A stretch of 64,000 nt of DNA from Agapanthus africanus (GCA_030015575.1 CM057340.1:752625632-752689631), one strand, 5' to 3'; numbered from the stretch's first letter, positions 10,538 through 21,270 are shown. Numbers and translations are program-made. The notes: generated by a model from the letters alone, not told the origin.

Positions 10538-11116
10538 TCAAGCGTGGTATTTCTTGAGGAATCGGCCGTTTATTGGCCAGAAAGGTCTTTCGCCATGCAT
10601 ATCCATGAGCAAGTAGGCCCCATCTTGGTAGACCTTGTCTATGATGTACGGGCCTTCATAGTTTGGCTCGAATTTGCCCCGTTTTGTATGATTTGGGATC
10701 ATAGGTCTTTTGATGACTAGCACGAGTTTGCCTTGGTGGAATGTTCTCGGCCCAGTCAGTTTTTCGTATGACCGTGTCATCCCTGCCTTATAAGCCTCCA
10801 GGTTTTGCTGTGCTATAAGGCGGGTTTTGTCAGGTGCAATTTCCTCAGGGATTTTTTCTTTCCCTTTGTTTCTTTGGCTCAAACCTTTGTTTGTACATCC
10901 GAGCTTCTTTTCAGGCAGCGTGCGGCTATGCAGCCGAATGTTCTCACAGTTCTTCTCCCGCTCTTCTTTTTCGGAGGCGGAATCGTTGAAGAGAGGGCCG
11001 AGAGTTATTTCTTTCTCAGAATCGCTCCCGAATGTAAGAACTGGGGATGTTCCTTTTATCGAACTGGTGCCAAACATATGACAGTTGCCATTCATTTTCT
11101 CGCGCGCACTTGTCAA
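10538..11116 (-). pseudogene. Integrase C-terminal domain of a Tat/Ogre-like element, fused to gag-derived sequence
   Basis: The last about 95 codons (AQQNLEAYKAGMTRSYEK, PRTFHQGKLVLV, GKFEPNYEGPYIIDKVYQDG, PINGRFLKKYHA) match the C-terminal region of Tat/Ogre-lineage integrases, including the terminal KKYHA-like motif. The upstream part is Ser/Glu/Lys-rich and follows directly on the gag C-terminal region. The catalytic DDE core, RNase H and RT that should lie between are missing. I infer a large internal deletion, with gag and the integrase tail left in a non-autonomous copy. The frame has no convincing ATG start. Confidence 0.7.
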
Positions 11117-11233
11117 ACTTCTTTGCTGTCGACGAGCTTTTCATTTCATCCTTTTGAAGTACTGTTGATGGGAAACATATCCTTGCCACTACTTCTTGAA
11201 GGCACTGCATTCTTCGATGCGGTGGGTGATCCT

Positions 11234-11985
11234 TCAATGATATAGGCAGTAGTTTGGATGTATATCTGCTCCGTCGAGGCATATGACCCCGGGACTGTTT
11301 TCTACGAGAGGGGGCAGCTTCATTTCCATTGACAGGGCTTTGGAGAACCGCTTCTCTGCTTTGATCCTGCTCTTGTTTGTGGCAGGTGTGCTTTGTCTTG
11401 GTTGGAGTACTTTATGACTCATCCTTACCGCAACTTCTTCATCCTGACGCCGACGTTTACCCTTTTCGTAAATGGTTGTTTCGCGTTCTCGGTCAGCTTT
11501 GCTCTTTTGAAAGGCTTCGTTTAGCAGCTTGTCAATTGGGTCTTCTTGCAGCTCTACGGATTTTAGCGCCGATCCTGCCCCCAGCTCCTCTGCGTTGCTT
11601 TCTGACGCCGAGAGAGTTTTTTTGTCATTTAATGACAAATGAGAAACCATGTGGCAACTTGCTATATAGTGTTGGGTTCCTCCTGATGAGTCATTTCCCT
11701 CATCATCGTCACTATCTCTGTTTTTAAGGATATGGTTGAGAAACTCTTCGAAGGTGACTGGGGTCCGTGCCTTCTGGTTGTACTCCTCCAGTGCATCGAT
11801 ATATTTTTGCAGGTCCATGCGCTTGTCGTCAGGCTACACGGGCTTCTTGGTCTTCTTCTTTCCCTTCAAAGACTTTGAAGGCTTGACCTGGGTGTTTTGC
11901 CCATCGTTAGCAATTTTCGGTATGGGACGCGGTTTCAGCATCCCCTCAATGATCTCGGGCTCCAACGTTGGTTCCGCTCTTCCTT
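11234..11985 (-). pseudogene. Gag C-terminal region (Tat/Ogre-like)
   Basis: The open part (11234-11818, 194 codons) and its upstream continuation in the same frame to about 11985 share one TAG (GTG TAG CCT). The sequence is charged and low-complexity (KGKKKTKK; YIDALEEYNQKARTPVTFEE) and ends with CLDGADIHPNYCLYH. After a frameshift the next frame gives a Cys/His-type knuckle-like run (YCLYH...IEECSAF). This is the usual region between gag and protease in this lineage. A frameshift near 11234 separates it from the integrase-tail frame. Confidence 0.6.
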
Positions 11986-12131
11986 ATAACTGTTATAAGA
12001 CTGAGCAGGAAATAGGGGAATACCAGGATTCCTATGCCACCCAATCGAGAAAAAAGCATGTTGATGCATATTTTTCGGGTGTGTTAATTACCAAGAACTG
12101 TTTCTCAGTATTCTCTGCGTCCCAGGTATGA

Positions 12132-12300
12132 GATACCGCATCAGGATCCCACATATGTAATCTGTTACATAGGCTACAGAAAGGTAGAGAACTGAGAATA
12201 TGTGATATGTCTCTAAGTATTAGAGAATGGTGTAATTGTTGCAGCCAAATCAGTTGGCAAATATCATCTTATATTACCAAATGGTAAAAACATTGATTCT
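12132..12300 (+). pseudogene. Copia aspartic protease remnant
   Basis: GATACCGCATCAGGATCC at 12132 encodes DTASGSHIC, the protease active-site signature of Angela-type copia elements (DTGSGSHIC-like). The surrounding frames are broken within a few dozen codons. Confidence 0.55.
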
Positions 12301-12517
12301 GAACAAATGTTATTACATACTGAACCTGATATACAACATTACATCAAATTCTTTATTAAGTTAAAGAAAGATATAATTCTGTATTGGAGGACAATATTGT
12401 GAACATTTTCCTGAATCAAGAGTTGATTGGATCAGGCACGTTTTGTAATGGCATATACGTTCTAAATCAATTCACAGTTCAAAGTATATAGAACACCACA
12501 AGAGGAGTAGTTCAGAA

Positions 12518-12990
12518 ATGAATGAATTCTTCTATTGGCATTGTAGACTAGGTCATATCAATGCGACACGGCTAGCTAAGTTACATAAGAATGGATATTT
12601 AAATCCGTTTGAACTTTCATCTTATGAAACTTGCCAGTCATGTCTCAAAGGTAAACTGACCAAAACTCCGTTTACTGAAAACAGAGAAAGAGTTATTGAA
12701 CTCTTAGGACGGATACATGATGAGGTATACGGTCCCATGTTTACAAATGCCACAGTTGGTTCTTTGTACTTCATTACATTCATTGGCGATCTCTCAAGAT
12801 TCGAACATGTGTTCTTGTTGAAACATGAGTCTGAAACTTTTGAGAAATTCAAGAAATATAAGTTTGAAGTTAAGAAGCAAAAGGGTAGAAGTATTAAAGT
12901 CCTTCGATGAGATCGGGGAGGCGAATACTTGGGCATGGAGTTCTTGGATTTTCTAAACAGAGAATGGTATTCTCTCTCAGCTTACTCCTT
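12518..12990 (+). pseudogene. Copia GAG-pre-integrase and integrase core, broken
   Basis: The open part (12518-12910, 130 codons) starts with YWHCRLGHINATRLAKLHKNG, the GAG-pre-integrase His motif, followed by CQSCLKGK, completing the integrase HHCC zinc domain. IHDEVYGPM then stands where the family has the first catalytic Asp block (usually HTDVCGPM). A TGA at 12908 interrupts the frame directly before DRGGEYL, which contains the second catalytic Asp; the family has Arg or Ser codons there. The change is consistent with CGA to TGA, a CpG transition. Beyond about 12990 the frame decays. Confidence 0.8.
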
Positions 12991-13199
12991 CGTATACACT
13001 ACAGCATAATGGTGTATCGGGGCGGAGGTATCACACCCTATAAGATATGGTGCGCTCTATGATGAGTACTGCTGAGTTACCTGTTTCCTTTTTGGTGTTA
13101 TGCACTTGAGAAATTGCATACCTATTGAATAGGGTTCTATCCAAATCAGTGCTTACATATGAGATATTGAATGGGAAGAGACCATCTCTTAAATGAGTT

Positions 13200-14457
13200 A
13201 AGATATGGGGTTGTCCGGCCTATGTTGAAAGGCAGAATCCGGACAAGCTCGTGGCAAGGTTAGTTCTGTAAGTTTGTTGGATATCCCAAACATTTGTAAG
13301 GGTATATCTTCTACCACACTGAGGAGCAAAATGTGTTTTGTTTCTCAGTATGCCACATTTTTAGAAAAAAGGAAGTTCTTGTGAAGATATTAGTGGTCAT
13401 GATGGTAGAATTGAAAGAGTTCCAGCTGGACAAACTATCAGTTGATGATTTGGTGAAACCAAAGTATTCAATAGTCTCCAACGAGCCTCAGCCTCTTCGC
13501 AAATCTGGTAGGGTTCCTCATCCACCTGAGAGATACTACGGTTTCTTCAGTGATGGTAGGAGCGAGGATTGCATCATGGTAGATGATGACCCAACCAGGT
13601 TCAGGCAGACCATCACGAGTGGGGACTCTGTGAAATGGCTGGATACTATGCGATCAAAGATAGAATCCATGTACACCAACAAAATATGACTTTGAACGTT
13701 ACACCTGAAGGGGTAAAACCCATTGGGAGCCAATGGATCTTGAGAAGATTCTTGGTATAGATAGAAAAGTTGAGACTTTCAAAACTAGACTTATAGTAAA
13801 AGACTGTCGTCAATAACCAGGTGTGGTTTATGATGAAACCTTTTCTCCAGTGCCTATGCTTAAGTCCATCAGGATTAAAGCACGCATCGCAGAGTTGGAA
13901 CATCTATTTTGATGTGGCAGTCAAAGAGTTTGACTTCATCAAAAGGTAGATGAACCTTGTATATATAAGAAGGTTGTAGAGAGTAAGGTTATTCTCCACG
14001 TATTGTACGCAGATGACATACTCTTGATAGGAAATGGTTTCCTATGATACACTCGGTCAAGCTCCTTTTATCATAAGGATTCTCCAAAGAAGCTCTGGAT
14101 GATACCTACTACATCTTGTAGATTATGATCCATGGTGATAGATTTAAGTGGATGTTGGAAGTGTCCTAAATCCAGGTACATTAACACCATACTAAGGGGG
14201 TTTAGTATGGAAGATTCTAAGCGTGGTGGTTCGCCCATTTACTCAGGAACCACTCTCTCCAAAAAGATGTCTTTCAAGACTGATTTGGAGAGAGTTCGCG
14301 TGCAAGGGATACCCTATGCTTTGGCAGTAGGCTCTATCATGTATGCTATGTTATGTACCAGACCAGATGTAGCTGACTTACTAGAAGTAGTGATCAGGAA
14401 TCAATCAGATTTTGGGAGAATCAATGGAAAGCTGTGAAGGACATTCTTAAGTACTTG
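13200..14457 (+). pseudogene. Copia reverse transcriptase, degraded
   Basis: Recognisable blocks appear in order but in different frames: the pre-RT segment (EPQPLRKSGRVPHPPERYYG, 13333-13689), IGSQWI-type RT start near 13720, the catalytic block LYADDILLIG at about 14003-14032 (YADD for the usual YVDD), and SKKMSFKTDLERVRVQGIPY...VGSIMYAMLCTRPDVA (14132-14437). At least four frameshifts or stops separate them. The insertion at 14463 falls inside the following WKAVKDILKYLR segment, whose next codons resume at 22416. Confidence 0.75.
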
Positions 14458-14462
14458 AGAAG
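14458..14462 (+). repeat. Target-site duplication AGAAG, left copy
   Basis: AGAAG directly precedes the LTR start TGATGACGC and is repeated directly after the second LTR at 22416-22420. The match proves a true LTR-element insertion into the copia coding sequence. Confidence 0.9.
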
Positions 14463-15194
14463 TGATGACGCTCGATATTGGTGACCTCCAAGATCAGGAC
14501 ACGTGGCAGATGACGCGTCTCAAGACTCAGAAGAAAGGGCCCACAGGGTCCGACCAGGCCCCCTGTGCTCGACCTGCAAGCACAAACTGTCCCTCCTCGG
14601 GGCCCCCTGCAAATTAGCCTCCTCGGCCCTTCAGCTCGCCCGAGCTGCCACAAGACCAAGACTTCTCGTCCCCCTTGCTCGTCCCCGAGCCTTCGGCCGA
14701 GGCCGCCTTCTTCGGCCCTCCGACCAACTCCACCACTCATGGGCGTAACCGCCGCTCCACGAATCTCGCCACGCGCAGATTCTACGCCAACAACATCCCA
14801 CGTTCCACGCTATCATGATCCCCATTAATAGGCGATCCGTTCTCTGCGCGAGCGTGACGTCGGAAGCGTAATTGCCGGCGAGATTCTCGCGCCTGCTGCT
14901 GCGTGCCACCACCACTATATAAACCTCCATCATAGAGGGGTCAAGTAAGCCATTCTTCACACTTACGCCGTTACTCTTCTCGGATCTTATCACTAACTTG
15001 AGCGTCGGAGGGTCCTCGGTGGTACCAAACCACCTCGGGACTTCTTTGCAGGTACTCGGTGACAGCCTCCTCACCCCCACCTTCTCCTTCCAAAGCCCAT
15101 TGAGACCCACACGCAACGAAAGATAATCGGTCAAGTTCACCTCGAGATCAACGGAAGAAAACATCTGACGGAGGCCCGAGAAGGAGCTCCATCA
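14463..15194 (+). repeat. 5' LTR of the Tat-type element (732 bp)
   Basis: Starts TGATGACGCTCGATATTGG and ends GAGCTCCATCA. A TATATAAA box lies at 14916-14923. Pairs with 21686-22415. The U5 part after the TATA box is better conserved between the two LTRs than U3. Confidence 0.95.
14916..14923 (+). promoter_or_regulatory. TATA box in the 5' LTR
   Basis: TATATAAA in CCACTATATAAACCTCC, conserved in the 3' LTR at 22138-22145. It is the likely core promoter of the sense (gag) transcript. Confidence 0.75.
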
Positions 15195-15195
15195 G

Positions 15196-15212
15196 TTGGC
15201 GCCGTCTGTGGG
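15196..15212 (+). other. Primer-binding site of the Tat-type element
   Basis: TTGGCGCCGTCTGTGGG follows LTR 1 after a single base. The first bases match a tRNA 3' end ...GGCGCCA (as in tRNA-Asp), the rest does not match tRNA-Asp. The same kind of PBS is known from Tat-lineage elements. Confidence 0.65.
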
Positions 15213-15261
15213 AAAGTTAAATTCCTCAAAATACAAAGTTGGCCTTCCTATATCCTCTCTC

Positions 15262-16966
15262 ATGGCAGACGACCATCCTGGGGATCCCAGTACCAGCCGC
15301 CGCCTTCCGCTCACCGAAGGCGGGGATGAACCTTCCCCCATGACCGTCATCAACGCCCTCGCAGGCCGGATAGATCGCCTGCAATCCTTCGTGGAGGCCT
15401 TCGTCCGCATCCAGACGACCGCGCCCGGGCCCTAAATCGCTGCTCCTCCGCCTCTAGAAGACTCTGTCCCTGTCTGGACGGCCAACCACCAGCAGGCTGC
15501 ATCCCCTCGCCACCGGTCCCTCGAACCGGTGCTCCCTGAGGCCCGCTGGGTACCCCAGGGCTCCACGCCAAGATCCGCCGCCAGGGAGCCTCGCCCCGAG
15601 CCTCCTCGCGACCCTTACTCCCCTGAGGAAATGTCGGTCAACTCTCCTATCCACGAGCGTGGCTGACCCCACCATGATCGGCGGGAACGCACAGAAGGGG
15701 TCTGTCCCGATGACTCAAGAGCTACCCCATCCCGGGACCTGAGGCACCTTATCGAGAGAAACCCGGGCCACTCCCAGACGCAGTCTGCCCACAGCGGGGC
15801 CCGAGAATCCCGAGGCGCCGATTCCTCAAGGTACCACGGTCGGCTCGACGCCCTCGAGAAGAAGATCGAGGGCATGCGCCGAGAAGCTAACTTCTCGAGC
15901 GATGAGGTTAAGTACACCTCCGACTCGCTCACGAAGCCATTCACAGAGGGACTGCTCGCCGTGCGCGTCTCCTCGCGTAATAAGCCCCCGAAGGTCTCTC
16001 TGTTCGATGAGAAAACCGACCCGAAGGACCACTTGGACGCTTTCACCGCGGGAATGAGCTTCCAAGATCACTCCGATGCCGCCCAGTGCAGGGCCTTCCC
16101 GGCCACCCTCATCCTCACGGGTCGGGACTGGTTCCGGGGGCTCGAGCCCCGCTCAATTTTGACCTTCGACGAGCTGGCTACCCAGTTCCTCGGCCATTTC
16201 GTGGGGAACCGTCGACAGAAGTGCACGGTCGACTACCTCTTCACAGTTAAGAGTGGGGACAAGGAAACGTTCAAGGCCTATATTACCCACTTCTACATCA
16301 CCCTCCTCGAGGTGCCCGAGCACTGGGACGAGACCGTCATAACGGCACTCAGATCTGGTCTAAGGCACAAAGAATGGTTGCGTCCTTCGCACTGGCTCAA
16401 CCTAAGACCATGGCCGAAGTCAAGGCGTAGACCGAGCGCGAGGTCCAGCTGGAATCCGAAGTGAATGCTAACCTTCCCCGGGCGGACCGGTCCGACTAGA
16501 AGAAAAGGACTCGGGAGGATAGGCCGGAGCATCAGCAGCCTTACCACCCGAAGTTCTAGGAGTATACCCCCCTCAACGTCTCCCTCGCGGTGTTGCTGGA
16601 GGAAGCCCAGAACGAGGGTTCTTCAAGTTCCCCCCGGTCCCACGTTAGGCCGCTAAGTGAACCCGAGGCCCCTACTGTGCTTTCCACCGGGTGCTGGGCC
16701 ACGCCACGGAGGACTGCAAACAACTGAAGGACTACATCGAGGAGCTCATACGGTCCGGGCACCTCGCCACCTACTTAAGGGACAAACGGCAGACTGACGG
16801 CGAGCAGGAGCAGCCTCGCCCTACCACCGACTTGACCATCGGCCAGATCATGCTCATTTCGGCTGGCAGCCAGCCGGGGGCTCAGGGAGCCCCGTGCCCT
16901 GTGCCAAGCGCGGGGGCCGGCAGCCCTTCAGGGGGCTCGGCCCGAGCCAACAAAGTCATCCTTTAA
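15262..16966 (+). pseudogene. Gag of the Tat-type element, multiply broken
   Basis: From the ATG at 15262 (MADDHPGDPSTSRRLP) one frame can be followed to the gag core: DEKTDPKDHLDAFTAGMSF, AAQCRAFPATLILTGRDWF, SILTFDELATQFLGHFVG, LFTVKSGDKETFKAYITHF. Lesions are a TAA at 15433, a TGA near 15663, a frameshift near 16375 and further stops. The knuckle-like motif CAFH...GHATEDC with KDYIEELIRSGHLATYL follows at about 16670-16760, close to its end at 16966. This is the standard Tat gag; no protease or pol follows. Confidence 0.8.
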
Positions 16967-17068
16967 CCTGTACCTGTTCTTTTTTTAAGCAATGTAAATT
17001 CTTCCTAGAATCTACTGTTGACTAAATAAGGATCAATGGAGCATTGCAAAAAAGAAAGGAAATCTTTG

Positions 17069-17074
17069 TTTATT
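17069..17074 (-). terminator. AATAAA polyadenylation signal of antisense gene B
   Basis: The minus strand reads AATAAA about 50 bases past the stop codon at 17125, after TACCTTTTG. The segment GGCTGAGGAGCC...TACCTTTTG upstream of it recurs downstream of antisense gene A. Confidence 0.55.
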
Positions 17075-17124
17075 CAAAAGGTATTATGGGCTCCTCAGCC
17101 GTACATGCAAAAAAAAATGCTAAG

Positions 17125-17577
17125 TTACAATAGTAGGGGTAAGGGGTGCAGCAAGCACTGCTCACGGTACTCGGCGAAGATCTCCGCCAATCGGGGCCGC
17201 GTAAGTTCCAGCCTCTGCTCCCAATTCCCCCCGCGGGCGCTGTCCCCGAGCCTCAGCTCGTAGCACTCGCGGACGAGCGCCTCCGAGGGCGCTAGCCGGT
17301 TCGCGGAGATCAAGCCGAAGAGCCTCAAGGACCGCAGCTTGCCCACGGCCTCGTCGAAGAGCTGCTCCGACAGGGGGTCGCAAAGCCCCAGCGATGCCCT
17401 CCAAATGGAGTACATTAGTAGCTGCAGCAGGGAGGAGCGCCTGGGGAGCAGCCGACCGAAGTACTCCTCAATGCGAGCAACAGCCAACTGCACCGTGTCC
17501 TCGGTGCGGTCGCGGTCATAAAGGTACATATCCGTAGAACTGATGATTTCGGTGATAGTGAACGGGAAATCCTCCAT
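17125..17577 (-). CDS. Antisense ORF B, unknown protein
   Basis: From the ATG at 17577 (MEDFPFTITEIISS) an intact frame of about 150 codons runs to 17125; the frame is open further upstream to 17664. I chose 17577 because a TATATAAG box lies 41-48 bases before it. The product looks like a helical, Leu/Arg/Glu-rich cytosolic or nuclear protein (RTEDTVQLAVARIEEYFGRL; LFDEAVGKLRSLRLFGLI; RPRLAEIFAEYREQCLLH) without signal peptide or membrane segment. I do not recognise the family. It lies antisense to the retroelement transcript, between gag and a tandem-repeat block. It could be a captured host gene fragment or a lineage-specific accessory ORF. Confidence 0.5.
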   Translation of the reverse strand: MEDFPFTITEIISSTDMYLYDRDRTEDTVQLAVARIEEYFGRLLPRRSSLLQLLMYSIWRASLGLCDPLSEQLFDEAVGKLRSLRLFGLISANRLAPSEALVRECYELRLGDSARGGNWEQRLELTRPRLAEIFAEYREQCLLHPLPLLL

Positions 17578-17617
17578 TTTTGATGGCCTATCTACGAAGG
17601 GGGAAGAACCGGTACTC

Positions 17618-17625
17618 CTTATATA
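17618..17625 (-). promoter_or_regulatory. TATA box of antisense gene B
   Basis: The minus strand reads GGCTATATAAGGAG here, 41-48 bases upstream of the ATG at 17577, about the spacing expected for a start site with a very short leader. Confidence 0.55.
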
Positions 17626-17879
17626 GCCCGCTGTGTAGCCCAACGGCCGCCACGCGGCGTCCATCGATCGTTACCTGGTGGAAACGAAGCGACGCGCCAC
17701 GCGGCGTCCTTCAACGTTACTCGGTGGAAATGAAGCGATGCACCCCTATCGCTTCGCCTCCCCCCGCATTCAATACACTAGATGCGCGCGCCGTTGCCCC
17801 GACCGTTCCTATTCCCCGCACCTACAGCCGAACGACCAGGCTGCGCCTCGTCAAAGGTTCAACCCAGCAGCCGCCCTGC

Positions 17880-18760
17880 TCAAACATCCCCGGCCGGCAG
17901 CTTCCCTGCCACAACACCGGGGGATCAGAAAGCCCTCCCAGAGGCAGCCGAGCCCGAGGTCCCCTCTCTCGGCTATCCCCCGTGGGCATCTTCCCTGCCA
18001 CGACGCCGGGGATCGAAAAGCCCTCCCAGAGGCAGTCGAGGCCAGAGATTCCCTTGCTCGGCTATCTTCCGCGGGCAGCTTCCCTGCCACAACGCCGGGG
18101 ATCCAAAAGCCCTCCCAGAGGCAGTCGAGGCTAGAGGTTCCCTCACTCGGCTATCTTTCAGGACAAAAGCCCTCACCAAGAGGCACCGGACAGTAACACT
18201 TCCCGGCCGAAGGTCCTTGGTGGGCTTCCTACAGCCTTATTGCTTTCCTCGTGCCAAAGGCCAAAGTCCTCTCTGAGGCAATCGGGTCCTTGCCCGGCTA
18301 TCCCCGGCTGGTAGCTTCCTACCATAACCGACAGGGATCAAAGTCCTCGCCAAGAGGCACCGGGCAGTAACCCTGCTTGGTCCCCGTCCTGTAGGATCTG
18401 AAAGCCCTCCCAGAGGCATCCGAGCCAGAGCTTCCCTCGCTCGGCTATCAACGGCAGGCAGCTTCCCTGCCACATGCCGGGGATCAAAATTCCTCCCCGA
18501 TGTCCTTGCCCGCCCATCGACGGCTGGTAGCTTCCTACCACCGTCCTTAAGGATTGAAAGCCCTCATATAGGGGACCCGAGCAGCTACCCTGCTCGGTCA
18601 AACACCGGCTCCTACCATCTACCCAGGGATCAAAAGCCCTCACAAGGACATCGGAGCGGCTACCCCGCTCAACCCCCTAAGGCTGGTAGTTACCTACCGA
18701 CAACTCTAAAGAACCAAGCCCTGGAAAGTAGGCGACCGAGCAGCTACCCTGCTCGGCCAA
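17880..18760. repeat. 89-bp-period tandem repeats and decayed relatives
   Basis: GGCTATC starts at 17971, 18060 and 18149, an exact 89-base period. Units contain AGCTTCCCTGCCAC, CGCCGGGGATC and AAAGCCCTCCCAGAGGCAG. Further right (to about 18760) shorter, shuffled versions continue (AGCTACCCTGCTCGG, GGTAGCTTCCTACC). Long open frames on both strands here are a by-product of the repeat. The block lies between the two antisense genes. Confidence 0.85.
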
Positions 18761-19114
18761 CCCTGGCGGGTAACCCCCCTAACGCCGCAACAGATGCATG
18801 AAGCCTTAGCGGGAAATGACGGCGCAGCTACCCTGCCCGGTCACCCCCAGATGACGGCCGATACTCTAAATCAGAAACAAATGTCAGGTCTGCCCAAGCG
18901 TAAACGATCTACCACTCGACCTCGGGGCCCAAGGAGATACCTCCTTAGAGACGCTCGTCGGCAAACAACTGCAGTCAGCTCGACGGACGATCGTTGGACA
19001 GAGAGCCAACCTGACATGAAAGCACAACGGCGTAAGTAAAAATATCCTAAAGCGAGTATTCTTCACAAACAGATGGCAGAAAGGAAAACTTTATCACAGC
19101 TGAATTAGAAAAAC

Positions 19115-19120
19115 TTTATT
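19115..19120 (-). terminator. AATAAA polyadenylation signal of antisense gene A
   Basis: Minus-strand AATAAA about 100 bases past the stop at 19221, preceded by GGCTGAGGAGCC and ATACCTTTTG, the same words as downstream of gene B. Confidence 0.5.
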
Positions 19121-19220
19121 ACTACTGCCAAACATAAGTTTTTTACAAAAGGTATTTTCTGGCTCCTCAGCCTTACAAAATTCAAAAGGAAAAAAAAATG
19201 AAGATTGGAGAGCGAAGGCT

Positions 19221-21188
19221 CTACACCTCGGGCCCGGGCACGACCTCGAGGTCCTCAACCTCTACCACTGGGGGCGCTGGGTCCTCGGCCCCCTCCCCAC
19301 AGGGAGCCTCTCCCCCTTGCCCGTCGACGCCCACAAGGGGGAACTCGGCCCGAAGATCCGCGTCATCGAACTCCGGCATCCGAGACTTGACGGTATCAAG
19401 GGCATCGTGCCAAATGCGAGTCGTGGCCACGGCCAGATCGTCATAAAAGCCCCTTGACCTCTTGTAGCTCACCACGGCCCTCGATTCCGCCGACTTATAG
19501 GCCTCGGCCGCCGCCCCCAGCTCCTTCCGGAGGGTCTTCGCCGTTTTCTTGAGGTTGCCGGCGAGCACCTGGGAGTCCTCGAACTTGCCCTCGGCGACTG
19601 CGGTGGCCTCGCGATGCCGGGTGACCTCCCTTTTCCCGGCATTCACCTCGCCCTCCAGGGCGGCGATCCTCGCCGACATCGCCTCCTGCTCCCGTCTGGA
19701 GCTCTCTTGCAATGCGGCGAGCTGGCCCGCGGCCTCCACCGCCGGTGCTACCACCTCGGTCTCCATGCGAAGGGCGAGGGCCACGTGCTGGAGAGTCTGG
19801 GAAGGCATAAAAAGGAGAAGGATCAGAAAATATGAAGGTAAACATTAAATCTCACCGCACACTGGGGACTTACCTGCACGGCTTCCTGGGCGATCGACGC
19901 CAGCTAGCCTTGAGGGTTCCCCCGGGAACCCGACCCCCGGCCGAGGTCTCTATCTCGTGGAGGAGGCTGTCCGCGACCAACGGCCCGGATGGCACCGTGA
20001 ACCGGAGCCCCCTTCCTCCACCACGGTCGGCGAAGACCGGCCTCGGGAAGGTCTCCGGGAACTCCTCTTGAGCGTCTTCGAGGGAGAGCCGATCTCCACT
20101 TCCGAGGCCATGTCCTCCACAATCAGGGCCCACTTCCGGCCCGACACTCTGCTGGGGCCTGGGGCGGGATTCACAGCCGAGCGTCCTCGGGGCACCGCCA
20201 CCAGGGCGGTGGGAGCGGGGGCAGCCTGCGTCCGGGAAGTGCTGGCGCCCCCAGCCCTAGCAGGCTGCCTCGGTTAGCGCATAGCATCTCGGAGAACGCC
20301 GAAGTCCATGGATCCTGCACAAAACAAACACCCCACTTATCAGCAACGCGAGTAAAACATAAACCTAGAAAGCAAGCCTAACTTACTAATGAACTCGACG
20401 GGGCTAAGCCCGGCCCAGCTCAAAACTCTCTCGGACAGCAGCACGTCGTATCGAGGGATGGGTTCCCACGACGCCACTCTCACCGCGGCGGGGTCGTCGG
20501 ACAAGTTCCCCGGCAGACTCTTCTCCCTCGACCACTTGGTGGGCACCGGCCAGTCCTCGCCCTCGGGAGGGGAGACGAAGAAAAACTTCTTCTTCCAGTC
20601 GTGAATGGAGGAGGGCAAAGCCACGACCCCAGTCTCGGCGGCGACCCCGGGCCGCTTCTTAAAAGTAAAATAAACCCACCTCGGGTCGCCAGCTCGACTT
20701 CCATGGTGACTCTTAAAAGCAAAGGAGGAATCGAGCAGGGAAAGGCTGAAAGGAATAGCCTGCAGCTTCAGGCGGATCAGGAACCCAAGGAGGATCCTCC
20801 ACGCGTTCAGCACTAACTGGCCGGGAGCCAAGCCGAAGAAATTCAGAGCGGCGACGACCTCAGGAGAGAAGGGCAAGCGCATTCCGCCCCAAAAAGCTTC
20901 CAAATACAGGGCAATCTCCCTGCCCTATACCTGGTCTACCCTCTCTCCTTCCTCGGCCAGACGAAGTGTGTAACGTGGGGGAATGTGGAAGCGAGCTCGA
21001 GCATTGGCGAGCTCGTCCTCATGCTTCACCCAGCACGGGGCGCTGGGGGCTACATCTACCGCCTCCTCTCTGGAGGTGGCCCCCGCCTCACGGCCTCGGG
21101 GAGAGGGCCCAGCCCCTGACTCGGACACATCTAAAGGAACCCTAACATCTACTCCTACGACATGTACTGATTCTATAGGGGAAGACAT
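19221..21188 (-). pseudogene. Antisense gene A: PF04195-like (putative gypsy type transposon) protein, three exons
   Basis: Exon 1 (21188-20387) starts MSSPIESVHVVG and encodes RFHIPPRYTLRLAEEGERV, RLPFSPEVVAALNFFGLAPG and QLVLNAWRILLGFLIR, matching the plant Transposase_28 / putative gypsy type transposon domain (PF04195) as I know it. Intron 1 (20386-20315, 72 bases) has GTAAGT and TGCAG borders. Exon 2 is 20314-19874. Intron 2 (19873-19797, 77 bases) has GTAAGT and TTCCCAG. Exon 3 (19796-19221) encodes a long coiled coil and SRGFYDDLAVATTR...PEFDDADLRAEFP. Lesions: one TAG in exon 1 near 20930, and a TAA and frame changes in exon 2. Similar antisense ORFs are known in Tat elements such as Retand. 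The function is unknown. Confidence 0.6.
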
Positions 21189-21270
21189 CTAACCTGGGAA
21201 GGAAACTCTTCAAAGGTCGGGAACGAGAGAGGGGAGACGAGCGCCGAGCAGCTGGGGCTTGAGAATGAGG

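Larger units (their letters stand above)
7589..12004 (-). mobile_element. Tat/Ogre-like gypsy element, 3' half
   Basis: Read on minus, this block carries the C-terminal part of a Tat-lineage gag (about 11985-11234), a short bridge, the C-terminal domain of integrase (10538-11116), and then about 3 kb of 3' non-coding sequence built from several tandem repeat families. The RT, RNase H and catalytic integrase are absent. The matching 5' half (LTR, leader, gag N-terminus) lies at 25130-30377; a copia element separates the two. The left border meets a SINE-like repeat and the Tekay element. The right border with the copia (about 11990-12130) is not sharply visible. Confidence 0.6.

Noticed and set aside
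17580..18276. Three overlapping long plus-strand frames rich in Arg, Ser and Pro
   Set aside because: They lie in the GC-rich 89-bp repeats, which keep all frames open; no start context or motif.
17880..18400. CRISPR-like array with 89-bp period
   Set aside because: Units are copied entirely with no unique spacers between constant repeats, and the context is a plant retroelement.
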